Positions 37,034 to 51,144 of a stretch of 64,000 nucleotides of DNA are shown here, in pieces. The stretch is from Dioscorea cayenensis subsp. rotundata (taxonomy: Eukaryota > Streptophyta > Magnoliopsida > Dioscoreales > Dioscoreaceae), in the NCBI RefSeq assembly GCF_009730915.1, contig NC_052474.1, forward strand, positions 21,301,501 to 21,365,500, given 5' to 3'. How positions within the stretch are numbered: the stretch's first letter is position 1; every line of letters starts with the position of its first letter. The notes under the pieces are model-generated. The model was not told where the DNA came from and searched no databases. It was given only the letters and a program-made list of their open reading frames with translations. The translations under genes and the position numbers were made by a program.

Positions 37034-39275
37034 CCTCTTCTTATCATATGCTTATCTTTCCACCAAAAACAAATGAATCCTTCTTCTTCTTAACAATCTC
37101 TGAAGTTGAAACTGGAACTGGAACTGAAACTGGAGTTTACTTGGAAGTTCACTTACAATAACTTAAGGAACTCTACTCTTCTTTCTTTATCTTGTTGGGT
37201 TGAAGGGGGGTTTTAAAAAGTGGGAAGAGAATGAAGAGGGGGTTGTGTCTGAAGGCTGTTTTTGTGATAAAATGAAAAATAATAATAATAATAATTTAGT
37301 TGAGACACTTGTGCTAAAATGGAAGTAGACTTCCAAAACCCGGAAGTGTGACAGCTAATACACAGCCAATTTGGTAGGGCCCATGGGCCCACTTATGACG
37401 TACACTTCTCTCTTTTCAACCATGGTTATTTCCTTTGGTCAACTTAACCCAACCATGGTTTAGCTTATTATCTTCTTTTCTTTTTATTTCTCTCTATTTT
37501 CCCTTTTCTTTATTTTTTTTTATTTTTAAATAAAAGAATCCCTTTTTTTCAATTGGTCTTTATTCTCTTAAAATGTTTATTTATTTTTTTATAAATGCTT
37601 GGGAAGGGAATTAAATACTAGCTTTTTTTTTTAATCAGTATGAGTGGTTAAAATGTTTAATAATTAGTATGGATTTAATTTATTTTTATTTTACTTTGTT
37701 TACAGATAATTTTTTTTGTATAAATTATTATTTTGTTATGGTATAACAAACAGAAATAATCACATTATTGCATCATCATAAACATATTTCTATGCTCTTT
37801 TTAAATATTATTAATATATATATATATATATATATATGTTGCATGGTTGGGAACTTTCAAGTTTGATTGATTTGGATTAATGATAAAAAAAAAAGTACTT
37901 TTTTATACTAATAAATCAAGCACCAATAAAAATGACAAAAAAAAAATGAAATTTCAAGGGTCAGATCATGTACTAAATTATTCTTTGAATAATTCCCTAC
38001 CACCCTCAAATTAATCAAAACCTCATAAAAATTTCATTTTAGTTTTTTTTTAAAAAATCATTTTTAATTTCAAAAAAAAAATTCTATTTGTAAGCTCGGG
38101 TGGGCCCCAGAATCGTTCCTGATTTCCGGACTTTGATTTGTACTATGCTTTTGTTTTTCCAACTTCTTTTTATTATTTGACCCCTATGTTTTTCTTTTGT
38201 TTGCCTATTTATTTTCATTTATACCCCTAGAAAAACTTTTAATTGCAATGACCCATCCATAATGTACATATACACCTTTTAGATTTTACCAATATATTGA
38301 TCCATTTTGGAATTTGATGCCCCCGAGCAGCCCACAGTAAATTTGACTCAATTATTTAATAAACAAATATATTTAGCACAATGGATTAGTATTTAATATT
38401 TTATTATTTCCATTTGACATGTAATAATATATATATATATATATATATTGTAAATACATTAACTTTGATATTATTACATAGATGGTATAAAATCAATAAT
38501 TTCATAAATATATTTTTTTAAATAATATCGATAAATTATGGATTCTAAACTTCCATCTTTAAATTGAACCAAAATATACATCTTTTTTCATAAAATATAT
38601 GTGTCAGGGTCTTATAAACATAAAATTATTATATAAATACATCTGTAACTATATTTTTTATAAATTAAATTTTAAATTTTTCATTAATAAAACATAAATA
38701 TTTTATATAAAAAACTCGATACCTGCAAATTAAGAGAAAATAAAATTTTCTCGCTCAATTACCTCTTAAAAAAATGGGATGGAATAGTTTTTCACAGTGA
38801 ATAATATAATCAAGACACTGTTCAGTCAAATTGGTTAGATATGACTCATATGCATATATATATATATATATATTATGTTAATAATGTGCGAAATATTTAA
38901 TAAAAATTTTATATATTATTATTATTATTATTAAAGGATTTGAATGAGAGGGTAAGGGTGGGGTCCAGTAGGCAGCAAAGTCCAACCATAGCAGGTATGT
39001 TTTGTGTTTCATTGTTTCATTTTATTCAATGTTTTTTGGTCCCATTCTCTTTCTTTCAAATGGGTCCACACGCTTGCTTTCCTTCCTACCTGCTTATTTT
39101 TAGCATCTATTCCCTAATTAATCCCTGATAACAACGTCACCATTTCTTTTCATTTTAAATAAATCTTCTTTAAAAAATAATAAATTATATATATATATTT
39201 TTTAAGATTTCGAATACTGTATAAAAAATACCTCTAGTTCTTTTTTTAAATTTCGTCCGTTGTCGACTTTATCAA

Positions 39276-39315
<40 letters not shown>

Positions 39316-40500
39316 TGTTTTCAAACCAAAAAGAAAAGATGAACAAAAATTATTTGTCTAAAAGACTTGATGATTTGATTAATTACAAGTCATTCATTGT
39401 CACATGACATACACTAATCATCGCCATGAAATACGCGGTTAATTGAAACTTTAATTTCTAATAAAAATATTTTAAAAAAAACACAATGCTTTTGTTTTTA
39501 ATTTCTTAATAATCAATTTGATCTTTATTTTTATATTAAAAAAAAAAAAACCACTAGTTGTAAGTCTGAAAAAGAAGAAACATAAGAAAAGAAAGATACC
39601 ATCATGTGAATGGGCTAAATGAATAAAACTAAAAAGAGGACATGAACTTGTTGTCTCTATATATATAGTTTTTCTTTCTATCTTGGAATAGAAAACACAT
39701 CAAATGCATCATTGTTGGCATTTTTTCATCAATGAAATGAAAGACACCAGAAAGGTACAACAACAAATGGTGGTCCACTTTTCAATATATAAATATATAT
39801 ATATTTTATATATGTACATATATATATTTATAGTATGAAAAAGCTTGTTAGGGTTTCAGGTAGAGAGAGTTTTAATATTTATGAGTCCATCTAATAACCC
39901 CAACCAAACTTAGTACCTGGTTGAATATAAATATGACTCATGATATATTTATGTGTGTGTATAAATTTTAATATTTTAAGATGAGACATTTTATAATTTT
40001 TATTCTTATAATATAATTTAGACAAATAATATATTTTAACAAGTGAAGTGCTCGTAAAAAAGACAAAGTACGGAAATAATACACCAGCTACGATAGCTTA
40101 ACAAATATTATTGATGAACAATATTAATAAACAAATAAAATATCAATTACAACATTATTAACCTTAATATCTCCAAATTAATTAATTGGAAGGAGCACCA
40201 TGAGCATTTTATGCAGTTTAAAAACTAAAAACTATGGAGAGAGAGTAGGCTACTTAGATTTTATATATATTTTGCACTTATTAAAAAAAAAGGAAAATTA
40301 AATTATCAAATGAGAAACTGCACACTGATAAGAACACTTGCAATTAACATGGAGAGGTGAAGAAGATGTTCTGTATTTACACTTCCAAGAAATTGATTGA
40401 TTCTTTGTTAGTTTATAACTAAAATAAACTTCCAAGAATTCAGTGGAATCCCTTGAAATTTAAGGGAAGAGAGAAACATGGAAAGCATTTGATTCAAGCC
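37034..40500. other. Promoter side of bHLH gene, then AT-rich intergenic
   Basis: Just upstream of the bHLH gene (about 37375-37395) is a palindromic GGGCCCATGGGCCC, containing TGGGCC-type TCP-like words, and two AACCATGGTT palindromes follow (near 37420 and 37452). The rest to 40.5 kb is AT-rich with TA runs (about 37816-37836, 38428-38449, 38855-38872) and a TAA run (39276-39314). No supported gene. Confidence 0.6.
39276..39314. repeat. (TAA)n microsatellite
   Basis: Thirteen near-perfect TAA/ATA units. Confidence 0.95.
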
Positions 40501-40713
40501 TGACAGATTCAGATATAAATGAAGGGAAAGCGAAAACGAAAAAAAGAAAAAAGAGAGGAACCCGAAAAGCTTCGCCACGGGAAGAGCATGCTTTCACCTT
40601 CTTCGGTTTTTTTCAGTAGAATCTGAAGGCTTTCGGAAATTATTAAACCTGTGTGTCAAAAGAGTAAAATTCAGTATTATGTATTCAGAGATCATGCTTC
40701 GGATCTTGCACAA

Positions 40714-43700
40714 TTAAATTTCTACCTGACGCCTCCGCCGGCTTTGTACAATGTAGCATGCCCGCACTATCACGTAGCACGGCAGTAAAAATCCCAGAAA
40801 CTGAAGAAGAGACACCTAAATAATCCACATGACGAAGACGACGAGAATAAACTCGTGTTTTAGATTTAACTATGCAGATTATGATACGAATTTTAAGATA
40901 CGATAAATGAGCATATGGATGTAACTCACATTGAAGAAAGGTGATATATCTTGAACCATCCCTGAGTCGACAATGACCATGAGAATGTGGCGCACAAGCA
41001 GCAGTAGCATTAACTGCAAGCAATGATCTTAAATGTAATGGAATTTCCATGGTGATTGAGAAATGAATAATAGGTTGATTCGAAAGTTGTCCATACAATG
41101 AGAGCAACAGTTCGGCAACAATATATGCCACTGGAGCTTGCAGCTGCGTAATTTTCATATTCTGCACGAAGGAACTCCTGCTCTGCAGCGGCAATGGCTA
41201 GATAATGAGGATTGTTAAGGTCGATCCCAGTGGCCCAGTTTTGTCTGTCAAAAAGTTAGAAGGATAACTCCAATGAGTTGTTACGCAAAAGAAGCATGAT
41301 AAAACTGTGAAAGTTCAGTCCAAAAGTATTCATGCTGGCATATAGACAACAAAATTTAGCATTTTTTACACAGTAACTACAAGCATGTAGTAAAAAAACA
41401 TTCTCAAATAGAAGTGAAAATTGTCAGCTAATCTTCACTATAACATGAATTCAAGTGAAGTTTTGAGTTGCCTTTTGAAATAAAGGAATAGATAAGTTAG
41501 ACATAAAACAAAAATGAGTGGAATCAAGAAACAAACAACAATATGAGAAACACCTCAGCTTTAAATAATTTGTAGCACATGATGATGAACACAAGGAACT
41601 ATCACCTAAGATCAAGAGCAAACAGGACTGCTGGTAGATCAACAGAAGGTTCGATCACAAACTTAAAACGGTGGTTGAGTAGTGAGTGCCTTTTTTCCCC
41701 TATAATAGTAACTAATTACATCAACCAGAATTCATCGAAACAAAAGGTTTAAGCAAGATGAAAATTTCTCCGGATACCAAGCAAATCCAAAACAGGTTTT
41801 AGTTTTAAGTCTTCTGATTTGGAGAAATTTTCATCTTGCACAGGAATTTCTAAGGATAGCATTGCCTCCAAAGAATATAATAGAAAGTAACCATGACAGC
41901 AGAAGTTATATTTGGTTTGATGAATCAAAACTTCAAAAAGGAGGAATTCAACTCCTTGAAGAATAAATATGTATCCTCTCAGTGACCATAAAAAGGTGCT
42001 ACTCAAGCTAGCACTTTCCTGGTCCACAGCATAAAATCAATGGCTCTTACAACACAAAACAATTTGAAACCTCCTACCACACAAATTTCTCTATCAATGA
42101 CATATTTAACAACATACCCTTCAATCTTCAGTAAACAGGAAAACAAATGGAAAAAAGTAAATACAACACTAATCTAAAATCTTTAACTAAATATCATAGA
42201 AAAGATCCATGGCAAACACACTCAAGATTATACAATACATTTAGTTTGCATTACTAATGAGCCTTGGACTTTCACAAAAGGCTTCACAGGCTTCACAACG
42301 GATCAGTTTGACATCATTGACTTTTACAAAAGGCCATTCAAGTTTTCTAACAGTTGACAGTTATTGCATGAAAGTAAATGTGCCAGCTGTCACTTTATAC
42401 ACCAAACATCAAGACCATGTAACTTAATTATGTAAAAGTTAATATTCTGGAGACCAACTCATTTGCAACTACTAGCATGCTTGATTTAGTAATTTAATTG
42501 CCTACAGGAAAAAATTTAAGGTTAAGGAAAACCTTATGCAAAACAGTCAATTAAAGCAAATTTCCCAACAAAAAATTGCCCTTACAAAATTTTAACCATG
42601 CATGAATGATTAAACATATTAAAAAGAAAAAAGTTTCAGCTTTCTTGCAGTATTTCCTCTAGCGCAAAAATAGATTCAAATGGTCATAAAGATTATTAGC
42701 AACACCTGATATCAATGGCCATCACATCTGAAGTGGCCCTGCTTGGAGGGACGGAGTAGTTTGGGGTATATACCTATGTGAGAGAAAAAGTTGTAGATAT
42801 AAAATAAGGACATTGAAAAGGAAAGAGCATAAGAAGGAAACAAGATAATGCAAACAATTTTAACGGAAAACAAAATGAAACCATTGATGAAGCAATGATA
42901 AGTTAATCATGTAGCATAATTAGATGAACAAAATTTCTTTTAGATAAGATTGTTGATCATCCATGGAAGGCTCAAGCAGCTAAGACCATCTCCTACCCAA
43001 CAAGTAGATTACTAACATATGGATAAGATAAATTTCTCATGCAGAAGTAGGTTGACTCACACAACTTTTACATCCTGTTGGCTGTCATGAAACAGTACAT
43101 AGGTTTTCATAGTTTAACTACTACAAGATACTCTACATTAATTCATAATGAGTTCCCTTTTTAACTCCTAACAGCTAATTTGCCTAAACCAACTCTCGTT
43201 GATTGCAGATCATTGCATTACTTCAGTAAATACTCCAGTATTTTCAAATGATAGAAAGAGAATCATTAGACAATAAGAGAAGTTGAATAAAGTAGCAAGA
43301 AATTTGATGTAACATATATTATTAGGCTACTGGCTTATGACTTGAATTCATAAATTACCAAAAGGGACCACACAACACAAAGTCAACTGATGCTTGCAAT
43401 ATTTTATCCGGCATAACAATACAGCTTGCAAAAATTTTATTAAATACAGGTACACCAACCTTATGGAATCAATACCCATTAAAAGGCAATCATGAATATC
43501 ATTTAAGAAAAATGATGATGCTTACTAGATATCCTTGAGTTAAAAAAAATTCTTTAATGCAGACACGCGGAGAAAGAAACACTTTACATATCTAAAACAA
43601 TTTATATCAGTAACAATAGAGTATAGGAAGTATCATTTAACTAAATCCAGACCTGGTTACAGATTTCACATGTAATGTCCCCTTTTTTATTGCACCATCT

Positions 43701-45870
43701 TTGAATGCATTTCCTGTGGGCAAACTGTGCAACAAAAGAAGAGGAACATGAAAATAATTCAGAACAAAAAGTACAAAACTTTCCTTCAAAGTGTATGTTA
43801 AAAATATTCAAACTTGAAATAAGCAATCAATAGACATCCTTAGATGTTGCTAACATAAAGTTATCCAAGCCATATGTTAAACACAACTTAACTAGTCCAA
43901 AACGAAAATGAAAAAACTTACCTTGAATAACTAAATTCAACTGAGGGGCAGCAAGTATTAAATACTAAATTGAAATCATCCCTTCATTGAAGTGAAACAG
44001 GTCTGATTTCAAAAGCCAGCAAATATTAAGGCTTACTTTTGAAACCAGGTATGGAGAACCAGATTCGGAATATCAAACCATGATGCCATTGGGCATGATT
44101 AATTTATCTTGGTAAACCCAAGTCAATGATAATGTACTACCAAAATCTGACATCACATGCATAGATCACACAATAACAGAGATTGGATCCAAATTTGTCA
44201 TGTTTTAAATATAAAAAGAAACTGGTATGCATACCTGTTTCTACTGATTTTGATTGAATGGTTTATTTCTAAAATTTGCTCAATGATAATTGGCGTACTT
44301 TTACAAATCAAAATACTTTATCAAATCTTTGTGTTCATTTTACAAATCTTTTTTTATTAATTTATATTAAATACCAGCTTTCACATAGATGGCGAATTCT
44401 AATATCTACCATTCTAAAAATGAGCTTATACCTTGGTAGTTTATTGTTAAACAACAATTTTCTATATTTTTAATTATCAGAGAATTAGGCTTAAACATTT
44501 TTTTAAGTCAAGCTATTACTAATTTCAAACCTTCCAAAATCCTCCTAAGGGTTGTTAAGTTCATCACATTCAACCCTTTTCTTGCTGCCAAAATCCCTTA
44601 CCTTGTTGACAATGAAAGGAACTATGTGTGACCCAAACTGAAAAAGGCCCAGTATTTCACTACCAAAATCTATAATCATGCTTGGTCAAACAGTCTGCAC
44701 ATTAGGTAAATAATCGAAGAGCAGAAGACCACCAACACCTAGTTCCTAAAAAGTTATTTTAAATAAACCGCTAAAAATAGAGCTTTCCTAGACAAAATGG
44801 AATCCAATCTGAACATGAGTACTAAAAAGGAAACATAGAAACCACTCTACCAAGCAATCACATATAATACTTGATTGTTATTCGTTGTCCCAACCATGAA
44901 ATTAGAGAACCCCACATAGGTACATGCCTTACATGTTAAAACAGCTAATCTGAAAAACAATGCAGCACTAATCATAATTCAAGATCTTACCTTGCACTAC
45001 AAACCCAAAATTACAAAATTAAAAAATGAGCCAAGAAGAAGTTTACTTGGAGAACACAACGAAATCACAACATCGAGCCCAAAAATGAGAATATGAAGAA
45101 AAAAACACTCGAACACATGAAATTTAGAAACTCATATTTTGCAGCAATAAAATAAAATTCAGAACAATCACCAAATCCCGATATCCAGATGAACAAAAGA
45201 GACACAGTAAAGCACGAGTATCAAACAACTCAATCAAAACACACAAATGTAATAATAGAACAAAAAGGCATGCTAAACCAACTCAAAGATGATATTTTTT
45301 GCACAAAAACAGCAACCACTGACTCCAAAAAAAAAAGACAGAAAATGAAGAACAACTTCGACAAAACCACAAAAACCCCAATGAAATTTTAGAAACAGTC
45401 ATGGATCACCCTTAAGCAGCACCATATGTTCAATCACCAAAAAGAAAATTCATAAAATTCATGAAATTCACAAAATTCACAAAAATCAAAATTTTAAAAC
45501 ACAAACCATCTCCAAACCCAAAAAATCACCACAAAAACAAACAATGCCCATCAAGAGAAGAAAAATCAAAGAAGAAACAGGAAAAAAAAGGGCAAACCTT
45601 GAGGGTGCCATTGCAAGCACAAGGAGACTCCATATCACCTTCCTCTCCTTCCTCCTGACAAATCCTACACTCAATAACCTCTCCTCCACCCTTCTTCTTC
45701 TTCTTCTTCACCGACCCACCCTTCTTATTCTCAGACGATCCTTCCTCCAAGCCCGCCGGCCCATTCTTCACAAGCGCCGCCGGCGCAGCAGCCACGGCAA
45801 GACCATTGTGGGGGTCAAAACAAGCGGATGCGATGATCCGATCGACACAAACCATGAAATCGCCAACCAT
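40714..45870 (-). CDS. RING-CH (MARCH-type) E3 ubiquitin ligase, six exons
   Basis: Exons (minus) 45598-45870, 43653-43724, 42706-42773, 41097-41244, 40930-41013, 40714-40815; about 248 aa if it ends at the TAA 40714-40716. The C4HC3 RING-CH spans exons 1-2: C68, C71, C84, C86, H94, C97, C110 and C113, with Trp101 (CIQRWC). A DUF3675-type block follows (NWATGIDLNNPHYLAIAAAE, then YAAASSSGIYCCRTVALI), then two hydrophobic segments (LMLLLLVRHILMVIV and LQFLGFLLPCYVIVRA) and a basic tail (RRRRQ). Such proteins are membrane-bound ubiquitin ligases. A Lys run (residues 55-60), coded by an AAG repeat, precedes the RING. The C-terminus is uncertain: the CAG/GTAGAA site at 40726 could be a donor to another exon near 40640 instead of reading on to VEI and stop. 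Confidence 0.85.
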
Positions 45871-46059
45871 TGTTGAGCTTCTCTCCTCCTCCCTCTTCCA
45901 CAACCTTCGTCTCCTTTGCGGTGTTGGTGATGATGGTGGTTTGTTTCGATGTTTTTGTTTGGGTTTTGGTTTCGGTTTTCTTTTTTTCTTTTTTCTTTTT
46001 TTATTTTCGGAGAGAAAATGTGTCAGAATGAGAATGGAGAGGGAAAAAAACAATAATAA

Positions 46060-49000
46060 AAAGGCCTCGTGGGGCTTTGAAATTACGGAAATACCCTCGC
46101 AAGTGATAACGTCAATTCCTTTGTTTTGACCGTTCTGACCCTCGAGAAGATTGGTGTTGGATTTTACTTTGAATTATATTTTAGCATTTATTTATGGTAT
46201 TTTAAAATTTTAAAAAAAAATCACTTTAATTTTATATATTACTTTTTAAAATAACTGTAAAGAGACATGCAGATATAGAAATGTATACTAATTTTATTAT
46301 ATGTAAATAATCTTTAAAAATATATTATAAATGATTTAAAAATTCTCTTATTATGAACTCTAGGAAAGAAAAATACATAACTTTCTATAAGAACTCCACT
46401 TGGACTTAATAAATTAACAATACTTGGTTCGAAGCAGTCATAAATAGTATTATTATAATTTTATATATGATGTTTTAAAAATCACTTTAATTTTATAAAT
46501 TACATATTATTTTTTTACAAAAGAGACAATCGCTAGAAAAAAATAAGCAAATATAGAGATGCACTGATTACTATAACTAAACGACACATTGAGCAGTATA
46601 TCATAGGTGACTTAAAAACTCTCTTATTATAAAAGCCTGAAGGACAAAGATACATAACTTCCCAAAGAAAACTCTTTCTGAATCCTATAAAATAAATCGT
46701 ATTTGGTCCGAAGGAGTGCATGAATAGTATTACTACAATATAATTGTAGTACTATAACAATATTTTAACTCAAAGATTTGACCCTGCCTCTTGCTTATGT
46801 GTTTAAATTAAATTGCATAAACTTATTCACTTTTTTAATATACTTTAAAAAAAAAAAAATTGGTCATTCTTGCGTGCAAGAAGATTGAGTTGTGTTTATT
46901 TTGAATTTTGAAATATAGTTTTACCCGTGAATAATGTCTATGTTCTTATTTCTTGTTTGAATTTAAAAATATTGTTTTTTTGGTTCTTCAGAAATTTATA
47001 AATAATATATATAAACAAAAGAGGAAAGTGAATTTATTTATTAAAAATTAAACAGCTCCTGGTCTCAATATTCAGTTGCCAAAATTAATAAATATATATA
47101 GTTTTAAAAATTACATTTTACAAAAATAACCAGTTAACTGATTTTTTGGAATTAAATATTGGCATGAATTTTGATATTTGTTTTACATTAACATGATTAA
47201 TTATTTTCATTTAATTTTAAATTATTTTGTCATTCAGAGATTCAAATCCTCCATTGCGAAAAAAAGGCAGTAGGTTCAGAGCTTTTGCCAAATAAATAAA
47301 TAAAATTATGGGTTGGTGTGGGGGTGATTTAGTAATATAACACATTCCATAAGATTCCCCACCAACGCATTAATGTGGATATTTCCAATGTGCACCTGTC
47401 AAATGACTAATATACCCTTTTTGTTATTTGTGTTATTATCCTATAATTAATTTTGTTGTGAATTTCATTTAATTATTTTTTTTCAAAAACATCTTACTTG
47501 CTATCGGTTGTTTTTTTCATAACAATGACAAAAATATGTCCAGCATGCACAGACGTAAAACAAGCCCAATAAATATAAATACCCATATTTTATTATTTTG
47601 GATTCTCTCTTAAATAAATATTTACACAAAAAATTCAATGCAAAAAATCACATATACCATTAAGTATTGATTTTTTAAAAATTATATATATATTTGCTAT
47701 ATATGTATAATAGGGAAAAAATAATCTAAGTGATTTTTAAATTATTTTTTATGAACTTTTAATGATAGCCGTTGGATAATCATCTAATGGTTGTTTATTT
47801 ATATGGGTATTGTACATTTTTTTTTTATATTCATGTTTGTTGTGCATCATTTTTAAATTATTCATGATAATCATAGTCCGTCTCACGTCTATTGTGTACG
47901 TCTCTAGATTATTCATCTTTTTATAGTTTTTAAATTTCAAATCCATGGATTTTCCTACATTACTAATCCTCTTATAAAATATTCGTACTTTATTCCTGTA
48001 TCCTATATTTAAATTCGGACAGTTGGTTTTATGGATTATAAGTCAAGTTGGATAAGTGTGTAAGGATATTGAAATTAATGCAGTTGGATTATGAAAACTT
48101 TATTTATAGCTTTTCTTATTTGAGAAAATTGTATTAAATCCATTTTTGTTTATGAACGTTTATAACTTTATATAGAGTATTTATTTACTTTTATATTTTA
48201 CGATTAAAGATCAACATGTAAATTTTATAAAAAAATAAAACATGTTCTATTTTTTTTTCTAATCTATTTTTTATATATAGAAATAAATAAATTTATTTAC
48301 TATGATCTATAAGTAAATATCATTTTTCTTTGGGTGTAAAAACAATTTTTGCTAGTTTATTTATTTCATTGCAAGGGTATAAAAGTACTTCTATTGGCTC
48401 CTGTTTTTTCCAAGGAATTCACAGCATAAAAAAATTATTCATTAGTAAATATTTGAATATTTGTTCTATTGTATACACCAATTTAATATTTTTATTCATT
48501 AAAAAAATAAAAAAATACACATATAAAAATAATTAAATATATATATACATAAAAATCATATTTGTGACCAATTGTTTAATTATATTAAATATTGATGTTC
48601 ATATAAATTTACTTATGTGGGTTAGTAAGGTAATTATATAATTAACCAGGGGTTAGAATGTTATATAAGTAAATAAACCTTATTTTATGTTTTTTTAATT
48701 ACTCAATAAGTACATAACTTTTTGATAGTTTGACAAATGCTTGGCCTTGTCATGGAGACAAGAAAATATGGTTGTACTGCTTTCTAAGTGTGGCATGAAC
48801 TTTCATAAAGGTAGTCATTATTATTTAGGTTACATGATTTTTATTTTTATTTATTTTTAAGAAAAAAATAAAAATATAATTACTAAGTTAACGACCAAAG
48901 CACTTATTTATATTTAACAGAGAGAATAATGTTTTTGTGCCATAAATATATTTGATGTCATTGTTTATAAGTAGTTATCATTTTTAATATGAACCTTGAA

Positions 49001-49820
49001 TAGCTAAGGATGAAATGTTACTCTAAAAATATTTGTTATTGCTCTTTTAGAATATATAATCTTTCTTTCTGAAATCGAATCATTTTTATATTTGAAAAGA
49101 ATTTTTAAATTAGTAGGAAGGAAACTTGATCCGAATAAATCATAATATTTATTTTATGATCAATCATTATAAATATCAATAATTTTCGAATTAGACTTGT
49201 TGGGTTTCATTCTTGCTCATATATGCTCTCCAGGCAGGATACTTAATGTCATCATTTATGAATAAAACTACTTAAACACTAAAAAAATAATTTTAAAAGC
49301 AAAATAAAAGTATTTATTTCCATAAACCAAATCAAATTGTTTCGAAGTATTAGGTAAATAGTTAAGATATTTTTTTGTAAAGATATAATTTAAAACTTGA
49401 TAATATAATTTTTAGAAAATTATAGTGATACAAAGATCTTGAAAAGAAAATTACTTTCATCTCCTTTAAAACGTGGATAATTGCTAATACAATCTTATAA
49501 AAAACTTTTTTTTTTCTTTAAATACCTCACAAGACTTTTTTTCATTTGTTCATTAATTTACTCTAATGGCTAAAAATCAAAATCATTTTATAGGGGCAGA
49601 TAAGTAGTTTTACATTTTTTTTGAAGGTGATATTAAAAACCCCAAAACTTTAAAAAACATACACCACCAAATGAGGAGCCATTGGGCCAACATGTGGAAG
49701 GATTTATGAATTAATGATTTGATCTTTAAAAAGAAAGAAAGTTGTTCCCAAATTATTATTTGAAATAGTTGTTAAACAAGTTAGGGCCAGTTGCATTGGT
49801 AAGAGAGGAACTGTTCCCAA

Positions 49821-49854
<34 letters not shown>

Positions 49855-50144
49855 TTAATAATATTATTATTATTATATTAATCTTCTCCTATTTAAAATT
49901 CATATTATGTGGTATGTATGTTTTTAAATAGCATTCTAAATTCTTATTAACGTCTCACTATCATTTATGACAATTAAAATTTATATATTTTTCCACAATA
50001 TCAATAATTAGATATGTTAGATTAGGTGAAATCCCCTTTTGGTCCTTCTAATGTGGTCATATTGCCTTTTTAATCCTTATATTTAAATTTGGCTACTGAG
50101 ATCCTAAATTATTTGAATCATAAAATAGCAATACGTAACTTCCA
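46060..50144. other. AT-rich intergenic, repeats, no supported gene
   Basis: Between the RING-CH gene 5' end and the assembly gap. It holds a diverged tandem duplication (46215-46740), TAA/TA runs (49823-49875) and short foldback-like words (GATAGCCGTTGGAT near 47765). Only short open frames are present. Confidence 0.65.
46215..46740. repeat. Diverged tandem duplication, about 265-bp unit
   Basis: ATCACTTTAATTTTATA occurs at about 46219 and 46483. Both copies then carry AGAGACA, ATATAGA(A/G)ATG, AACTCTCTTATTAT-like, AGATACATAACTT-like, TTGGT(T/C)CGAAG and ATGAATAGTATTA-like words in the same order. Copies are clearly diverged. It lies upstream of the RING-CH gene. Confidence 0.75.
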
Positions 50145-51144
50145 NNNNNNNNNNNNNNNNNNNNNNNNNNNNNNNNNNNNNNNNNNNNNNNNNNNNNNNN
50201 NNNNNNNNNNNNNNNNNNNNNNNNNNNNNNNNNNNNNNNNNNNNNNNNNNNNNNNNNNNNNNNNNNNNNNNNNNNNNNNNNNNNNNNNNNNNNNNNNNNN
50301 NNNNNNNNNNNNNNNNNNNNNNNNNNNNNNNNNNNNNNNNNNNNNNNNNNNNNNNNNNNNNNNNNNNNNNNNNNNNNNNNNNNNNNNNNNNNNNNNNNNN
50401 NNNNNNNNNNNNNNNNNNNNNNNNNNNNNNNNNNNNNNNNNNNNNNNNNNNNNNNNNNNNNNNNNNNNNNNNNNNNNNNNNNNNNNNNNNNNNNNNNNNN
50501 NNNNNNNNNNNNNNNNNNNNNNNNNNNNNNNNNNNNNNNNNNNNNNNNNNNNNNNNNNNNNNNNNNNNNNNNNNNNNNNNNNNNNNNNNNNNNNNNNNNN
50601 NNNNNNNNNNNNNNNNNNNNNNNNNNNNNNNNNNNNNNNNNNNNNNNNNNNNNNNNNNNNNNNNNNNNNNNNNNNNNNNNNNNNNNNNNNNNNNNNNNNN
50701 NNNNNNNNNNNNNNNNNNNNNNNNNNNNNNNNNNNNNNNNNNNNNNNNNNNNNNNNNNNNNNNNNNNNNNNNNNNNNNNNNNNNNNNNNNNNNNNNNNNN
50801 NNNNNNNNNNNNNNNNNNNNNNNNNNNNNNNNNNNNNNNNNNNNNNNNNNNNNNNNNNNNNNNNNNNNNNNNNNNNNNNNNNNNNNNNNNNNNNNNNNNN
50901 NNNNNNNNNNNNNNNNNNNNNNNNNNNNNNNNNNNNNNNNNNNNNNNNNNNNNNNNNNNNNNNNNNNNNNNNNNNNNNNNNNNNNNNNNNNNNNNNNNNN
51001 NNNNNNNNNNNNNNNNNNNNNNNNNNNNNNNNNNNNNNNNNNNNNNNNNNNNNNNNNNNNNNNNNNNNNNNNNNNNNNNNNNNNNNNNNNNNNNNNNNNN
51101 NNNNNNNNNNNNNNNNNNNNNNNNNNNNNNNNNNNNNNNNNNNN
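50145..51144. other. Assembly gap of exactly 1,000 N
   Basis: Unsequenced. The round length suggests a placeholder, so the true size is unknown. Any open frame that crosses it is an artefact. The left flank (50030-50090) has CCCCTTTTGGTCCTTCTAAT-type sequence like one arm of the foldback element at 53445. Confidence 0.98.

Noticed and set aside
45544-46129. Plus-strand open frames near the RING-CH first exon
   Set aside because: They are shadows of the minus-strand exon and its CT-rich leader.
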